Shown: piece after piece, positions 56,181 through 63,863 of the stretch
Layout: each line of letters opens with the position of its first letter
Numbering within the stretch: position 1 is the stretch's first letter
Source of the DNA: Rubrivivax sp.
GTDB taxonomy: Bacteria; Pseudomonadota; Gammaproteobacteria; Burkholderiales; Burkholderiaceae_C
Reading direction: 5' to 3'
DNA: 64,000 nucleotides
NCBI GenBank assembly: GCA_019635315.1
Contig: JAHBZT010000006.1
Coordinates: 124,001-188,000 of the forward strand
Program-made: the position numbers and the translations under genes
The notes under the pieces: model-generated
The model's input: only the letters and a program-made list of their open reading frames with translations
Told to the model about the DNA's origin: nothing
Database searches by the model: none

Positions 56181-57359
56181 TCAGACCGCCAGCGGCGGCA
56201 CGTCGATCCAGCGGCGTTCCCGCCAGCTCTGCAGCGCGGCCTCGACCAGCTGCACGCCCTTCGCGCCTTCGACGAGGTTCCACCGGTAGGGCGCGTCCTC
56301 CGCGACATGGCGGATGAAGGCCTCCCACTGGATCTTGAAGCCGTTGTCGTAGGTCTCCGTGTCCGGGACCTCCTGCCACTGCTCGAAGAAGTTCATCGTC
56401 TGCTTGACGTCCGGGTTCCACACCGGGCGCGGCGTAGCGACGCGGCTCTGCGCGCGGCAGCTCTGCAGGCCGGCCACCGCCGAACCGTGCGTGCCGTCGA
56501 CGTGGAAGGTCACCAGGTCGTCGCGGCGCACGCGCGTCGTCCACGAGCTGTTGACCTGCGCCACCACCGGCTCGCCGCCGTGGCCCTTGAGCTGCAGCGT
56601 CGCATAGGCGGCGTCGTCGGCCGTGGCGCCGTAGGCCTGGCCGCTTTCGTCCCAGCGGCGAGGGATGTGCGTCGCGCCCAGGCAGGACACCGACTGCACC
56701 TCGCCGAACAGGTTGTCCAGCACGTAGCGCCAGTGGCACATCATGTCCAGAATGATGCCGCCGCCGTCCTCGGCGCGGTAGTTCCAGCTCGGGCGCTGGA
56801 TGGGCTGCAGGTCGCCTTCGAAGACCCAGTAGCCGAACTCGATGCGCACGCTGAGCAGGCGCCCGAAGAAGCCGGCGCGGCGCAGCATGTCCAGCTTGCG
56901 CAGCCCGGGAAGGAACAGCTTGTCCTGCACCGCGCCATGCTTCAGGCCGCGGGCCTCGGCGGCCTTCGCCAGCTTCGCGATCTCCAGCGCCTCGGCCAGG
57001 TTGGTGGCGATCGGCTTCTCGCAGTAGACATGCTTGCCGGAGCGCAACGCCTGTGCCAGCAGCTGCGGCCGCATCTGCGTCGTGCCGGCATCGAAGAACA
57101 CCGTATCGGCAGGGTTGGCCAGCGCCGCGGCGAGGTCGGTGCCCCAGCGCTCGATGCCGTTCGCGCGCGCCAGCGCCGCCACCTTGTCGGCGTTGCGGCC
57201 GATCAGGATGGGGTCGGGCATCACGCGGCGGCCGTCGGCCAGCGCCACACCGCCCTGCTGGCGGATCGCGACGATCGAGCGCACCAGGTGCTGGTTGGTG
57301 CCCATGCGGCCGGTGACGCCGTGCATCACGATGCCCAGACGCTCGCTGCGTTCACTCAT
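56181..57359 (-). CDS. Gfo/Idh/MocA-family oxidoreductase
   Basis: A 392-residue NAD(P)-dependent dehydrogenase of sugar-like substrates. The N-terminal Rossmann part starts LGIVMHGVTGRMGTNQHLVRSIVAIRQQGGV, and the family signature is GKHVYCEKPIATNLAEALEIAKLAKA with the catalytic Lys. The C-terminal domain (DGGGIILDMMCHWRYVLDNLFGEVQSV) includes a likely His for substrate. The long insert before residue 100 (DGRRVMPDPILIGRNADKVAALA) is typical of the DUF993-linked subfamily. It may oxidise a hydroxyl to ketone to start breakdown. Confidence 0.88.
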   Translation of the reverse strand: MSERSERLGIVMHGVTGRMGTNQHLVRSIVAIRQQGGVALADGRRVMPDPILIGRNADKVAALARANGIERWGTDLAAALANPADTVFFDAGTTQMRPQLLAQALRSGKHVYCEKPIATNLAEALEIAKLAKAAEARGLKHGAVQDKLFLPGLRKLDMLRRAGFFGRLLSVRIEFGYWVFEGDLQPIQRPSWNYRAEDGGGIILDMMCHWRYVLDNLFGEVQSVSCLGATHIPRRWDESGQAYGATADDAAYATLQLKGHGGEPVVAQVNSSWTTRVRRDDLVTFHVDGTHGSAVAGLQSCRAQSRVATPRPVWNPDVKQTMNFFEQWQEVPDTETYDNGFKIQWEAFIRHVAEDAPYRWNLVEGAKGVQLVEAALQSWRERRWIDVPPLAV

Positions 57360-57405
57360 GTCGTTCGCTCGTCTCTTGTGCGTGGGGAAGGGCGGCCGCC
57401 GGGCA

Positions 57406-58149
57406 TCAGCTGATGCGCAGCTTGAGCGTGTCGTCGTAGGGCAGCGCCGGGTGCTCGAAGAAGGTGTGCGCGTTGACGTAGTGCAGCGCGCAGGCGCGGC
57501 GCCAGCGCGTCGACAGGTTGGGCGCCGACTGGTGGAAGGTGTTGCCGTGGTGGAAGGACACGCCGCCGCGGCGCACCGGCGCCGGCGACATCGGCTGGCG
57601 CGCCAGGATCTCCGGCGGCAGCTGCAGGTTGTAGGGCTCGTCGGCCGGCGCGACATGCGCATAGACCGGGCCCTGGTTGCTGCCGTCGCCGAAATACAGG
57701 CAGCCGTTCTCCAGCGTGGCGTCGTCGAGCGCGATCCAGGCCGTGACGACGCCCTCCTCGTCGTTGGGGCCGAAGTAGAAGTTGTCCTGGTGCGCCGGCT
57801 TGGGGCCGCCGCCTTCGGGCGGCTTGAAGAAGATCTGGCTGAAGTAGACCGACACCCCGGGGCCGATGAACTGCTCCACCAGGGCCACCAGCGCCGGCGT
57901 GCGCGCCAGCTCGCGCACCGCGGCGCGGTGGTGGTGCGGGTTGTCCAGCTTGCGCAGCACCGAGCGCGCCTTCACGCCGCCGTCGACGTACCAGGCGCGC
58001 TGCGCGGGCGGCAGCTCGGCCAGGAAGGCCTCGCCCCAGGCCTGGATGTCCTCGATCAGCGCGTCGGTCGTGCGCTGGTCGAACAGCCCGGGCACCGTGA
58101 GGTGTCCGGTGTGGCGGTACAGGGCCAGGTCGGCTTCGCTCAGCGCCAT
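57406..58149 (-). CDS. Phytanoyl-CoA dioxygenase (PhyH)-family Fe(II)/2-oxoglutarate oxygenase
   Basis: A 247-residue non-haem iron dioxygenase. The metal site is HQDNFYFGPNDEEG (His-x-Asp) with the distal histidine in GVSFHHGNTFHQSAPNLSTRWRRA, followed by the Arg for 2-oxoglutarate. Members hydroxylate or demethylate small molecules. It is the first gene of the leftward operon, with GAGGA before ATG 58149 and the shared promoter-operator (P4) upstream. The substrate is unknown. Confidence 0.88.
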   Translation of the reverse strand: MALSEADLALYRHTGHLTVPGLFDQRTTDALIEDIQAWGEAFLAELPPAQRAWYVDGGVKARSVLRKLDNPHHHRAAVRELARTPALVALVEQFIGPGVSVYFSQIFFKPPEGGGPKPAHQDNFYFGPNDEEGVVTAWIALDDATLENGCLYFGDGSNQGPVYAHVAPADEPYNLQLPPEILARQPMSPAPVRRGGVSFHHGNTFHQSAPNLSTRWRRACALHYVNAHTFFEHPALPYDDTLKLRIS

Positions 58150-58176
58150 GGTGCAGGGTCCTCGGGTCGGGTGCGC

Positions 58177-58224
58177 GTTCCCTAGTTGGTGAATTATCGT
58201 AGGTCGCGAGCCGCGTCGCGTCAA
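58177..58224 (-). promoter_or_regulatory. Promoter P4 and operator of the PhyH operon
   Basis: On the minus strand TTGACG (58224-58219), a 17-base spacer and TACGAT (58201-58196) are followed two bases later by the 17-base palindrome TTCACCAACTAGGGAAC (58193-58177). The operator overlaps the expected transcription start, so a repressor bound there would block it. Confidence 0.75.
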
Positions 58225-58282
58225 GCGGGCCGCCGCGGCCGCGCCCCGGCCCCAGAGGACAGACCTGCGGGAAGCCGCTGCC

Positions 58283-58346
58283 TTGACAGTGCCGGGGAGG
58301 CGGCCGGATACTGGCCCGGTCCCGAAAAATTAACCATACGGGTAAC
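58283..58346 (+). promoter_or_regulatory. Promoter P1 and operator of the transport operon
   Basis: TTGACA (58283-58288), an 18-base spacer and GATACT (58307-58312) are followed by TTAACCATACGGGTAAC (58330-58346). The -35 context CCTTGACAGTGCCGGGG is shared with two other promoters in the island. Confidence 0.75.
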
Positions 58347-58403
58347 ACGACGGTTTGCGGGCGCGCCGGTCGCACGCCTGCGCCACAGCCAGGAGACGAG
58401 ACG

Positions 58404-59420
58404 ATGCGAACGCTGTTCCCGAAGGCGCTGCAGGCCGCCGCTGCGCTGCTGGTGCTGACCAGTGCCACCGCGATGGCCCAGGACTACCCCTGGAAGCCGA
58501 CCAAGCCGATCACGCTGATCGTGCCCTGGGGCGCCGGCGGCGCCACCGACCAGGTGTCGCGGCTGACCGCAGCCATCCTCGAGGACGAGCTGAAGCAGCG
58601 TGTCGTCGTCGTTAACCAGCCCGGCGCCTCGGGCGCGCTGGGCAAGAAGAATGCCTGGGAGGCGGCGCGCGACGGCTACACCTGGGCCGCCGGCGCACCC
58701 AAGCAACTGGGCACCTACAAGCTGCTGGGCCAGTGGGACACCTGGATCGACGACTGGCACCTGTACAACACGGTGACCAACGTGCCGCTGGTCTCGGTGA
58801 ACCCGAATTCGCCGTACAAGACCATGGCCGACTTCGTCGCCGCGATGAAGGCCGGCAACGTGACCATCGCCACCGCCGGCGCCGGCTCCTCGGGCCATGC
58901 CGCGGCCGAGGCGCTGAAGGGCGTGGTCGGCGGCAACTACCGCCACATCACCTACGACGGCGGCAACCCGGCGGTGGTGGCCACGGTCGCCGGCGAGGCG
59001 CAGGCGACGACGCAGCTGGCCAGCGAACAGGCCGAGATGGTGCGCGGCAAGCGGCTGCGCCCGCTGGCCGTGCTGTCCGACCAGGCGCTGGAGATCGAGG
59101 GCTACGGCCGCATCCCGCCGGTGACCGAGTTCATCCAGGGCAAGCTGCCGGTGCTGGCCACCACCTTCGGCATCTTCCTGCCCAAGCAGGGCACGCCGCC
59201 CGAGGTGATCGAGACGCTCAACCGCATCTGGGCGACCAAGATCCCGAACAATGCCAAGCTGCGCGCCTACACGCTGGAGAAGGGCGCGCAGTTCACGCCC
59301 GGCGCCGGGCAGGCGGCGCGCGACAAGGCCTGGCCCGAGATCCAGGCCGACGCCTGGTCGTTCCACGCCGCCGGGCGCACGAAGATGTCGCCCGACGAAC
59401 TGAAGATCCCCAGGCCCTGA
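58404..59420 (+). CDS. tctC: Tripartite tricarboxylate transporter substrate-binding protein (Bug/TctC)
   Basis: A 338-residue periplasmic receptor. The signal peptide MRTLFPKALQAAAALLVLTSATAMAQ is cleaved before DYPWKPTKPITLIVPWGAGGATDQVSRLTAAILEDELKQRVVVVNQPGASGALG, the Bug signature for carboxylate binding. AGGAGACGAG precedes the ATG. It leads an operon under P1. Bug proteins bind carboxylated, often aromatic or sugar-acid, ligands, so the island's substrate is probably an acid. Confidence 0.92.
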   Translation: MRTLFPKALQAAAALLVLTSATAMAQDYPWKPTKPITLIVPWGAGGATDQVSRLTAAILEDELKQRVVVVNQPGASGALGKKNAWEAARDGYTWAAGAPKQLGTYKLLGQWDTWIDDWHLYNTVTNVPLVSVNPNSPYKTMADFVAAMKAGNVTIATAGAGSSGHAAAEALKGVVGGNYRHITYDGGNPAVVATVAGEAQATTQLASEQAEMVRGKRLRPLAVLSDQALEIEGYGRIPPVTEFIQGKLPVLATTFGIFLPKQGTPPEVIETLNRIWATKIPNNAKLRAYTLEKGAQFTPGAGQAARDKAWPEIQADAWSFHAAGRTKMSPDELKIPRP

Positions 59421-59523
59421 ACGCGGCGCGGCCCCCGGCGCCGCGCGACGTGCACGCCGGTCGGCCCGCGCGCGGCACGGCAGCGCCGCGGGGTGCCGCA
59501 GGACCGGCCGCGCCGACGGCACG

Positions 59524-60642
59524 ATGAGCGGGCTGTACCGCGCCTGCCTGCGGCCGCTGCTGTTTGCGGCCGACGCCGAGCGGGTGCATGTCGCGACGCT
59601 GCGCGCTGCCGGCGTGCTCGGCCGCAGCGCACTGGGCCGCCGGCTGATCAGCGCGCGCTACGGCTTCGACGACGAGCGGCTGCATGTGCAGGTCGGCGGG
59701 CTGCGGTTTCCGAATCCGGTCGCGCTGCCGGCCGGCTTCGACAAGAACGGCGTCGCGACCGAGGCGCTGGCCGCGCTGGGCTTCGGCGCGATCGACGTCG
59801 GCTCGGTCTCGGCGCGTCCCTCGGCCGGCAATCCCGAGCGGCCGCGGCTGCACCGGCTGCCGGCCGACGAAGGCATCGCCGTCTTCTACGGCGTCCCCAA
59901 CGACGGCGCGGCGGCGGTCGCCGCGCGGCTGGCAGGCGTGCGCCTGCCGGTGCCGCTGGGCCTCAGCCTGGTCGAGACCAACACCGGGCGGCCGGCCGGT
60001 GTCGACGAGGTCATCGCGGAACTGGTGCAGGCCGCGCGGACCGTTCTGCCGGTCGCCGACTACCTGGCGCTGAACCTCAACTGCCCGAATTCGGCCGGCG
60101 GTTTCTCGCACTTCGACGTCCCGGCGCACCTGCGGCGGCTGCTGCAGGCGCTGGCCGAGGTCGACGGTCTCGGGCCGGTCTTCGTGCGCGTCAGCCCGCC
60201 GGCGCACCCGGCCGGCATCGACGCCGTGCTGCAGGCGCTGGACCCGTTCGACTTCGTCAAGGGCCTGTCCTTCTTCGATCCGCGCTTCGATCTGCGGCGG
60301 CGGCTGAAGACACCGGCGGCCGAACTCGCGGCGAAGCGCGGCAGCGTTTCGGCGCCGGTCGCGCTGTCCCACACGCAGGCGCTGGTGCGCGAGTGGTACC
60401 GGCGCATCGACCGCCGCCGCCTGGTGCTGATCGGCGTGGGCGGCATCACGACGGCCGAAGACGCCTACCGCACGATCCGCCTGGGGGCCTCGCTGGTGCA
60501 GGTCTACACCGCGCTCGTCTACCAGGGCCCGGGTGTCGTGCGCGAGATCAAGCGCGGGCTCGCGCAGCGCCTGGCGCGCGACGGCTTTGCCAGCGTGGCC
60601 GAGGCGGTGGGCGTCGACAACCGCGCCGCGGTGCCGAGGTGA
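59524..60642 (+). CDS. PyrD-like dihydroorotate dehydrogenase family flavoprotein (divergent)
   Basis: A 372-residue FMN barrel. It matches class 2 DHODH at ARYGFDDERLHVQVGGLRFPNPVALPAGFDKNGVATEALAALGFGAIDVGSVSARPSAGNPERPRLHRLPADEGI and IGVGGITTAEDAYRTIRLGASLVQVYTALVYQGPGVVREIKRGL. The catalytic loop reads LNLNCPNSAGG, with Cys as in class 1 instead of the class 2 serine, and the ATNTT segment is replaced by KGLSFFDPRFDLRRR. It may be a paralogue that oxidises or reduces the island's substrate. It starts 103 bases after tctC without its own P-type promoter. Confidence 0.82.
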   Translation: MSGLYRACLRPLLFAADAERVHVATLRAAGVLGRSALGRRLISARYGFDDERLHVQVGGLRFPNPVALPAGFDKNGVATEALAALGFGAIDVGSVSARPSAGNPERPRLHRLPADEGIAVFYGVPNDGAAAVAARLAGVRLPVPLGLSLVETNTGRPAGVDEVIAELVQAARTVLPVADYLALNLNCPNSAGGFSHFDVPAHLRRLLQALAEVDGLGPVFVRVSPPAHPAGIDAVLQALDPFDFVKGLSFFDPRFDLRRRLKTPAAELAAKRGSVSAPVALSHTQALVREWYRRIDRRRLVLIGVGGITTAEDAYRTIRLGASLVQVYTALVYQGPGVVREIKRGLAQRLARDGFASVAEAVGVDNRAAVPR

Positions 60643-60692
60643 GGTCCCGGGCCGGGCCTCGGCGCGGCCAGCCGGCACCCGGGTGCGCCACC

Positions 60693-60753
60693 TTGACACT
60701 GCCACGGGGGCTCGGAATACTGCGCCGAGCTTCGAATTCACCGGATGGATAAC
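60693..60753 (+). promoter_or_regulatory. Promoter P2 and operator of the tctBA operon
   Basis: TTGACA (60693-60698), a 17-base spacer and AATACT (60716-60721) are followed by TTCACCGGATGGATAAC (60737-60753). The region is the 195-base gap after the PyrD-like gene and shares its -35 context with P1 and P3. Confidence 0.75.
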
Positions 60754-60837
60754 AACCTGCATCGCCAGCGCCTTCCCTGCCGTGCCTGCCCGACCCGCGC
60801 CGGCGGGCCGGCCGCCTGAACCGCGCGCGGCCCCGCC

Positions 60838-61350
60838 ATGCCGGCCGACCGTCGCGGCGACCTCTGGTTCTCGCTGCTGCTGACCGCGCTGGCGCTGGCG
60901 GTGGTGATCGAGTCGTGGCGCATGCCGCGGCTGGAGAACCTGGGCGTGCACCCGATGAGCGCGCCCGGGCTGACGCCGGGCGTGATCGGCCTCGTGCTGC
61001 TGCTGCTGGGCCTGCTGCTGCTGGTGCGCAGCCTGCGCGAACGGCGCGCCGCCGCGGCACGGGCCGCGGCATCGGCCGCACCCGCTGCACCCGCTGCAAC
61101 CGCGGCATCCGGCGACGGCGCGCGTGCGCTGCTGGCCACCGTGCTCTGCCTGGTCTATGCACTGGGCCTGCTCGGCCGGCTGCCGTTCTTCTGGGCCACG
61201 GGCCTGTTCGTCTTCGCCTTCGTCGTCGCCTTCGCATTCGAGCGCGCGCGGCCCTGGCGCACGCTGGGCGGTGCGGCCGCGATGGCGCTCTTCAGCGCCG
61301 TGTCGGTGACGCTGCTGTTCGAGCGGCTGTTCCTGGTGCAGCTGCCGTGA
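60838..61350 (+). CDS. tctB: Tripartite tricarboxylate transporter small membrane subunit (TctB)
   Basis: A 170-residue protein with four helices (LWFSLLLTALALAVVIESWRMPRLENLGVHPMSAPGLTPGVIGLVLLLLGLLLLVRSL; ATVLCLVYALGLLGRLPFFWATGLFVFAFVVAFAFERARPW). The PGLTPGVIG segment is typical of TctB. An alanine-rich loop separates the halves. It precedes tctA and is led by P2. Confidence 0.88.
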   Translation: MPADRRGDLWFSLLLTALALAVVIESWRMPRLENLGVHPMSAPGLTPGVIGLVLLLLGLLLLVRSLRERRAAAARAAASAAPAAPAATAASGDGARALLATVLCLVYALGLLGRLPFFWATGLFVFAFVVAFAFERARPWRTLGGAAAMALFSAVSVTLLFERLFLVQLP

Positions 61351-61414
61351 GCGGCGCGCGGCAGTCGCCCGTACAGCGCCTGGGCCCGCGCCCGACCCAG
61401 CACCTGGAGCGGCC

Positions 61415-62920
61415 ATGGACGGCCTGAGCGCCTTCGCCACCGCGATCGCCGCCTTCGCGACGCCGTCGTCGCTGTTCAACATCGTCTGGGCGACGCTGCT
61501 GGGCATCGCGGTCGGCATGATGCCGGGGCTGACCGCCACGCTGGGCGTTGCGCTGATGACGACGCTGACCTTCCGCCTGGCCGCCGGCGACGCGATCCTG
61601 ATCCTGATCTGCACCTACGTCGGCGCCATCTACGGCGGCAGCCGCACCGCGGTGCTGCTGAACATCCCCGGCACGCCGGCCAATGCGGCGTCGACGCTGG
61701 ACGGCTACCCGCTGGCGCGCGCCGGCCGCGCCGGCGAGGCGCTGGGCATCGCCACCGTCGGCTCCTTCCTCGGCGGTCTGTTCGGCATGCTGATGCTGGT
61801 GCTGATCGCGCCCGAGCTGGCCGAGTTCGGGCTCCGCTTCCAGTCCTTCGAATTCGTCTGGCTCGCGATCTTCGGCGTCGTCATCGCCGGCCGCATCACG
61901 GCGCTCGACGACCCGATCAAGGGCTGGATCGCCGGCTTCCTGGGCCTGCTGCTGGCGCAGGTGGGGCAGGAGGGCATCCACGCCCACCCTCGCTTCAGCT
62001 ACGGCTCGACCGACCTCGCCGGCGGCCTGGGCCTGCTGCCGGCGCTGGTGGGCGCCTTCGGCTTCGCCGAGATCCTGTGCGTGATGAAGCAGGCGAACTA
62101 CGAGACCGTGCGCGACGCCGGCCGGCGCATCCTGCCGAGGCTGCGCGACATCACGACGCGCTGGTGGACGGTGCTGCGCTCCAGCGTCTTCGGCACCACC
62201 ATGGGCATCGTGCCCGGCGTCGGCGAGGACATGGGCGCCTGGGTCTCTTACGCCGCGGCGCGGCGCGCCAGCCGCGAGCCGCAGACCTTCGGCAAGGGCA
62301 ACACCGAGGGCCTGCTCGCCGCCGAGACCGGCAACAGCGCCGCGGTGCCGGGCGCCATCATCCCGGTGCTGACGCTGGCGGTGCCGGGCTCGGCGCCGGC
62401 GGCGGTGCTGCTGGCGGCGATGTTCATCCATGGCGTGCGGCCGGGCCCGATGATCATGATCGAGTTCCCGAACTTCGTCTTCGAGGTCGCGGCGATGCTG
62501 TTCTGGGCCTCGCTCGCGATCCTCGTGCTGGGCCTGGCGCTCACAAGGCCCATGCTGCACGTGCTGCGCGTGCCGCGCGAATACCTGATGCCGCTGGTCT
62601 TCGTGCTGTGCGTGGTCGGCTCGTTCGCGATCGCCAGCCGCGTCTTCGACGTCTGGGTCATGCTCGGCTTCGGGCTGCTGGGCTTCGTGCTGCGCGAGAT
62701 GAACTACCCGATGGCGCCGCTGGTGCTGGGCATCGTGCTCGGCGACCTGCTGGACAAGAATTTCCGCCGCGCGATGGTGCTGTCCGAGGGCTCGCTGGAG
62801 CCGCTGTTCACGCGGCCGATCTCGGCCGTGCTGGCGCTGCTGACACTGGCGGTGGTGCTGTGGGGCATCGCGCCGGTGCGCCGCGGCGTGGCCAAGCTGT
62901 TCGGAGCGGGCAAGTCATGA
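61415..62920 (+). CDS. tctA: Tripartite tricarboxylate transporter large membrane subunit (TctA)
   Basis: A 501-residue membrane subunit with about twelve helices. The conserved motifs are GMMPGLTATLGVALMTTLTF and YGGSRTAVLLNIPGTPANAASTLDGYPLARAGRAGEALGIATVGSFLGG, with GKGNTEGLLAAETGNSAAVPGAIIPVLTLAVPGS later. With TctB and TctC it imports a carboxylate by a cation gradient. Its stop overlaps the next gene (ATGA), so the isomerase is translated with it. Confidence 0.94.
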   Translation: MDGLSAFATAIAAFATPSSLFNIVWATLLGIAVGMMPGLTATLGVALMTTLTFRLAAGDAILILICTYVGAIYGGSRTAVLLNIPGTPANAASTLDGYPLARAGRAGEALGIATVGSFLGGLFGMLMLVLIAPELAEFGLRFQSFEFVWLAIFGVVIAGRITALDDPIKGWIAGFLGLLLAQVGQEGIHAHPRFSYGSTDLAGGLGLLPALVGAFGFAEILCVMKQANYETVRDAGRRILPRLRDITTRWWTVLRSSVFGTTMGIVPGVGEDMGAWVSYAAARRASREPQTFGKGNTEGLLAAETGNSAAVPGAIIPVLTLAVPGSAPAAVLLAAMFIHGVRPGPMIMIEFPNFVFEVAAMLFWASLAILVLGLALTRPMLHVLRVPREYLMPLVFVLCVVGSFAIASRVFDVWVMLGFGLLGFVLREMNYPMAPLVLGIVLGDLLDKNFRRAMVLSEGSLEPLFTRPISAVLALLTLAVVLWGIAPVRRGVAKLFGAGKS

Positions 62921-63753
62921 AGCTGTCGCTGTGCAACGAGGTCGTCCGCGGCCTGGGCTTCGCGCGCCAGTGCGCCTTCGCGGCCGCGGTGGGCTACGAC
63001 GCGCTGGAGATCGCGCCCTTCACGCTGGGGCCGGACCCGCGCGCGCTGACGCCGCGGCGCATCGCCGCGGTGCGCACGGCGCTGGCCGCCGAGGGGCTGG
63101 TGTGCTCCAGCCTGCACTGGCTGCTGGTGGCGCCGGCGGGCTTGTCGATCACCACGGCCGACGCCGCGGTGCGCCGCGAGACGGTGGACCTGATGCGGCG
63201 CCTGTGCGGCCTGGCGGCCGAACTCGGCGCGCCGGTGCTGGTGCACGGCTCGCCGGCGCAGCGCCGGCTGCCGCCGGGGCCGCCGGCGCGCCAGGCCGCC
63301 GCGCGCCAGCGGGCGCTGGAGTGCTTCGCGGCGGCGGCCGACGCGGCGCAGGACGCCGGCGTCACCTACTGCATCGAGCCGCTGGCCGCGCGCGAGACCA
63401 ACTTCGTCAATACCGTGCGCGAGGCGGTGGACCTCGTCACGATGGTCGGCCGGCCGGCGCTGAAGACGATGATCGACACCTGCGCCGCCGGTACGCAGGA
63501 AGGTGACGTGGTCGCGCTGATCGAGCGCTGGCTGCCCACCGGCCACGTCGCGCATGTGCAGGTCAACGACCCCAACCGGCGCGGACCGGGCGAGGGTTCG
63601 CTGGCCTTCGCCCCCATCGTCGCCGCGCTGGCGCGCCAGCGTTATGCCGGCTGGGTGGCGGTGGAGCCCTTCGTCTACGAGCCCGACGGCCCGGCCTGCG
63701 CCGCACGCGCCGCCGGCTACATGCGGGCGCTGATGTCGACGGTGCGACGCTGA
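62917..63753 (+). CDS. Sugar phosphate isomerase/epimerase-like TIM-barrel protein (second copy)
   Basis: A 278-residue barrel. Metal ligands are likely in YCIEPLAARETNFVNTV, ALKTMIDTCAAGTQEGD, HVQVNDPNRRGPGEG and WVAVEPFVYEPDGP. It differs clearly from the leftward isomerase of the island, so the two probably act on successive intermediates. The ATGA overlap with tctA links the two. A nine-pair hairpin spans its stop codon. Confidence 0.85.
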   Translation: MKLSLCNEVVRGLGFARQCAFAAAVGYDALEIAPFTLGPDPRALTPRRIAAVRTALAAEGLVCSSLHWLLVAPAGLSITTADAAVRRETVDLMRRLCGLAAELGAPVLVHGSPAQRRLPPGPPARQAAARQRALECFAAAADAAQDAGVTYCIEPLAARETNFVNTVREAVDLVTMVGRPALKTMIDTCAAGTQEGDVVALIERWLPTGHVAHVQVNDPNRRGPGEGSLAFAPIVAALARQRYAGWVAVEPFVYEPDGPACAARAAGYMRALMSTVRR

Positions 63754-63762
63754 CGTCGCACC
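63741..63762. other. Perfect nine-pair hairpin over the isomerase stop codon
   Basis: GGTGCGACG and CGTCGCACC pair around CTGA at the end of the second isomerase gene. It lacks a T-tract. It could stabilise the transcript end or weaken read-through into the next, separately promoted unit. Confidence 0.6.
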
Positions 63763-63798
63763 ACCGGCGGCACGCTGCGGCCTGGGCGCGGCCTCGCC

Positions 63799-63849
63799 TT
63801 GACGCTGCCGGGGGTGACGTCTAGGATGCGATATCACCAAACGGTTAAC
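63799..63849 (+). promoter_or_regulatory. Promoter P3 and operator of the MetE-like gene
   Basis: TTGACG (63799-63804), a 17-base spacer and TAGGAT (63822-63827) are followed by ATCACCAAACGGTTAAC (63833-63849), the most symmetrical operator copy, directly before the AAGGA ribosome site of the next gene. Confidence 0.75.
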
Positions 63850-63863
63850 AAGGACTTCGCCCG

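Noticed and set aside
59421-59523. A fifth copy of the shared operator before the PyrD-like gene
   Set aside because: The 103-base gap has no TTGAC box and no WTMACC/RGNKAAC palindrome, so the gene is taken to be read from P1.
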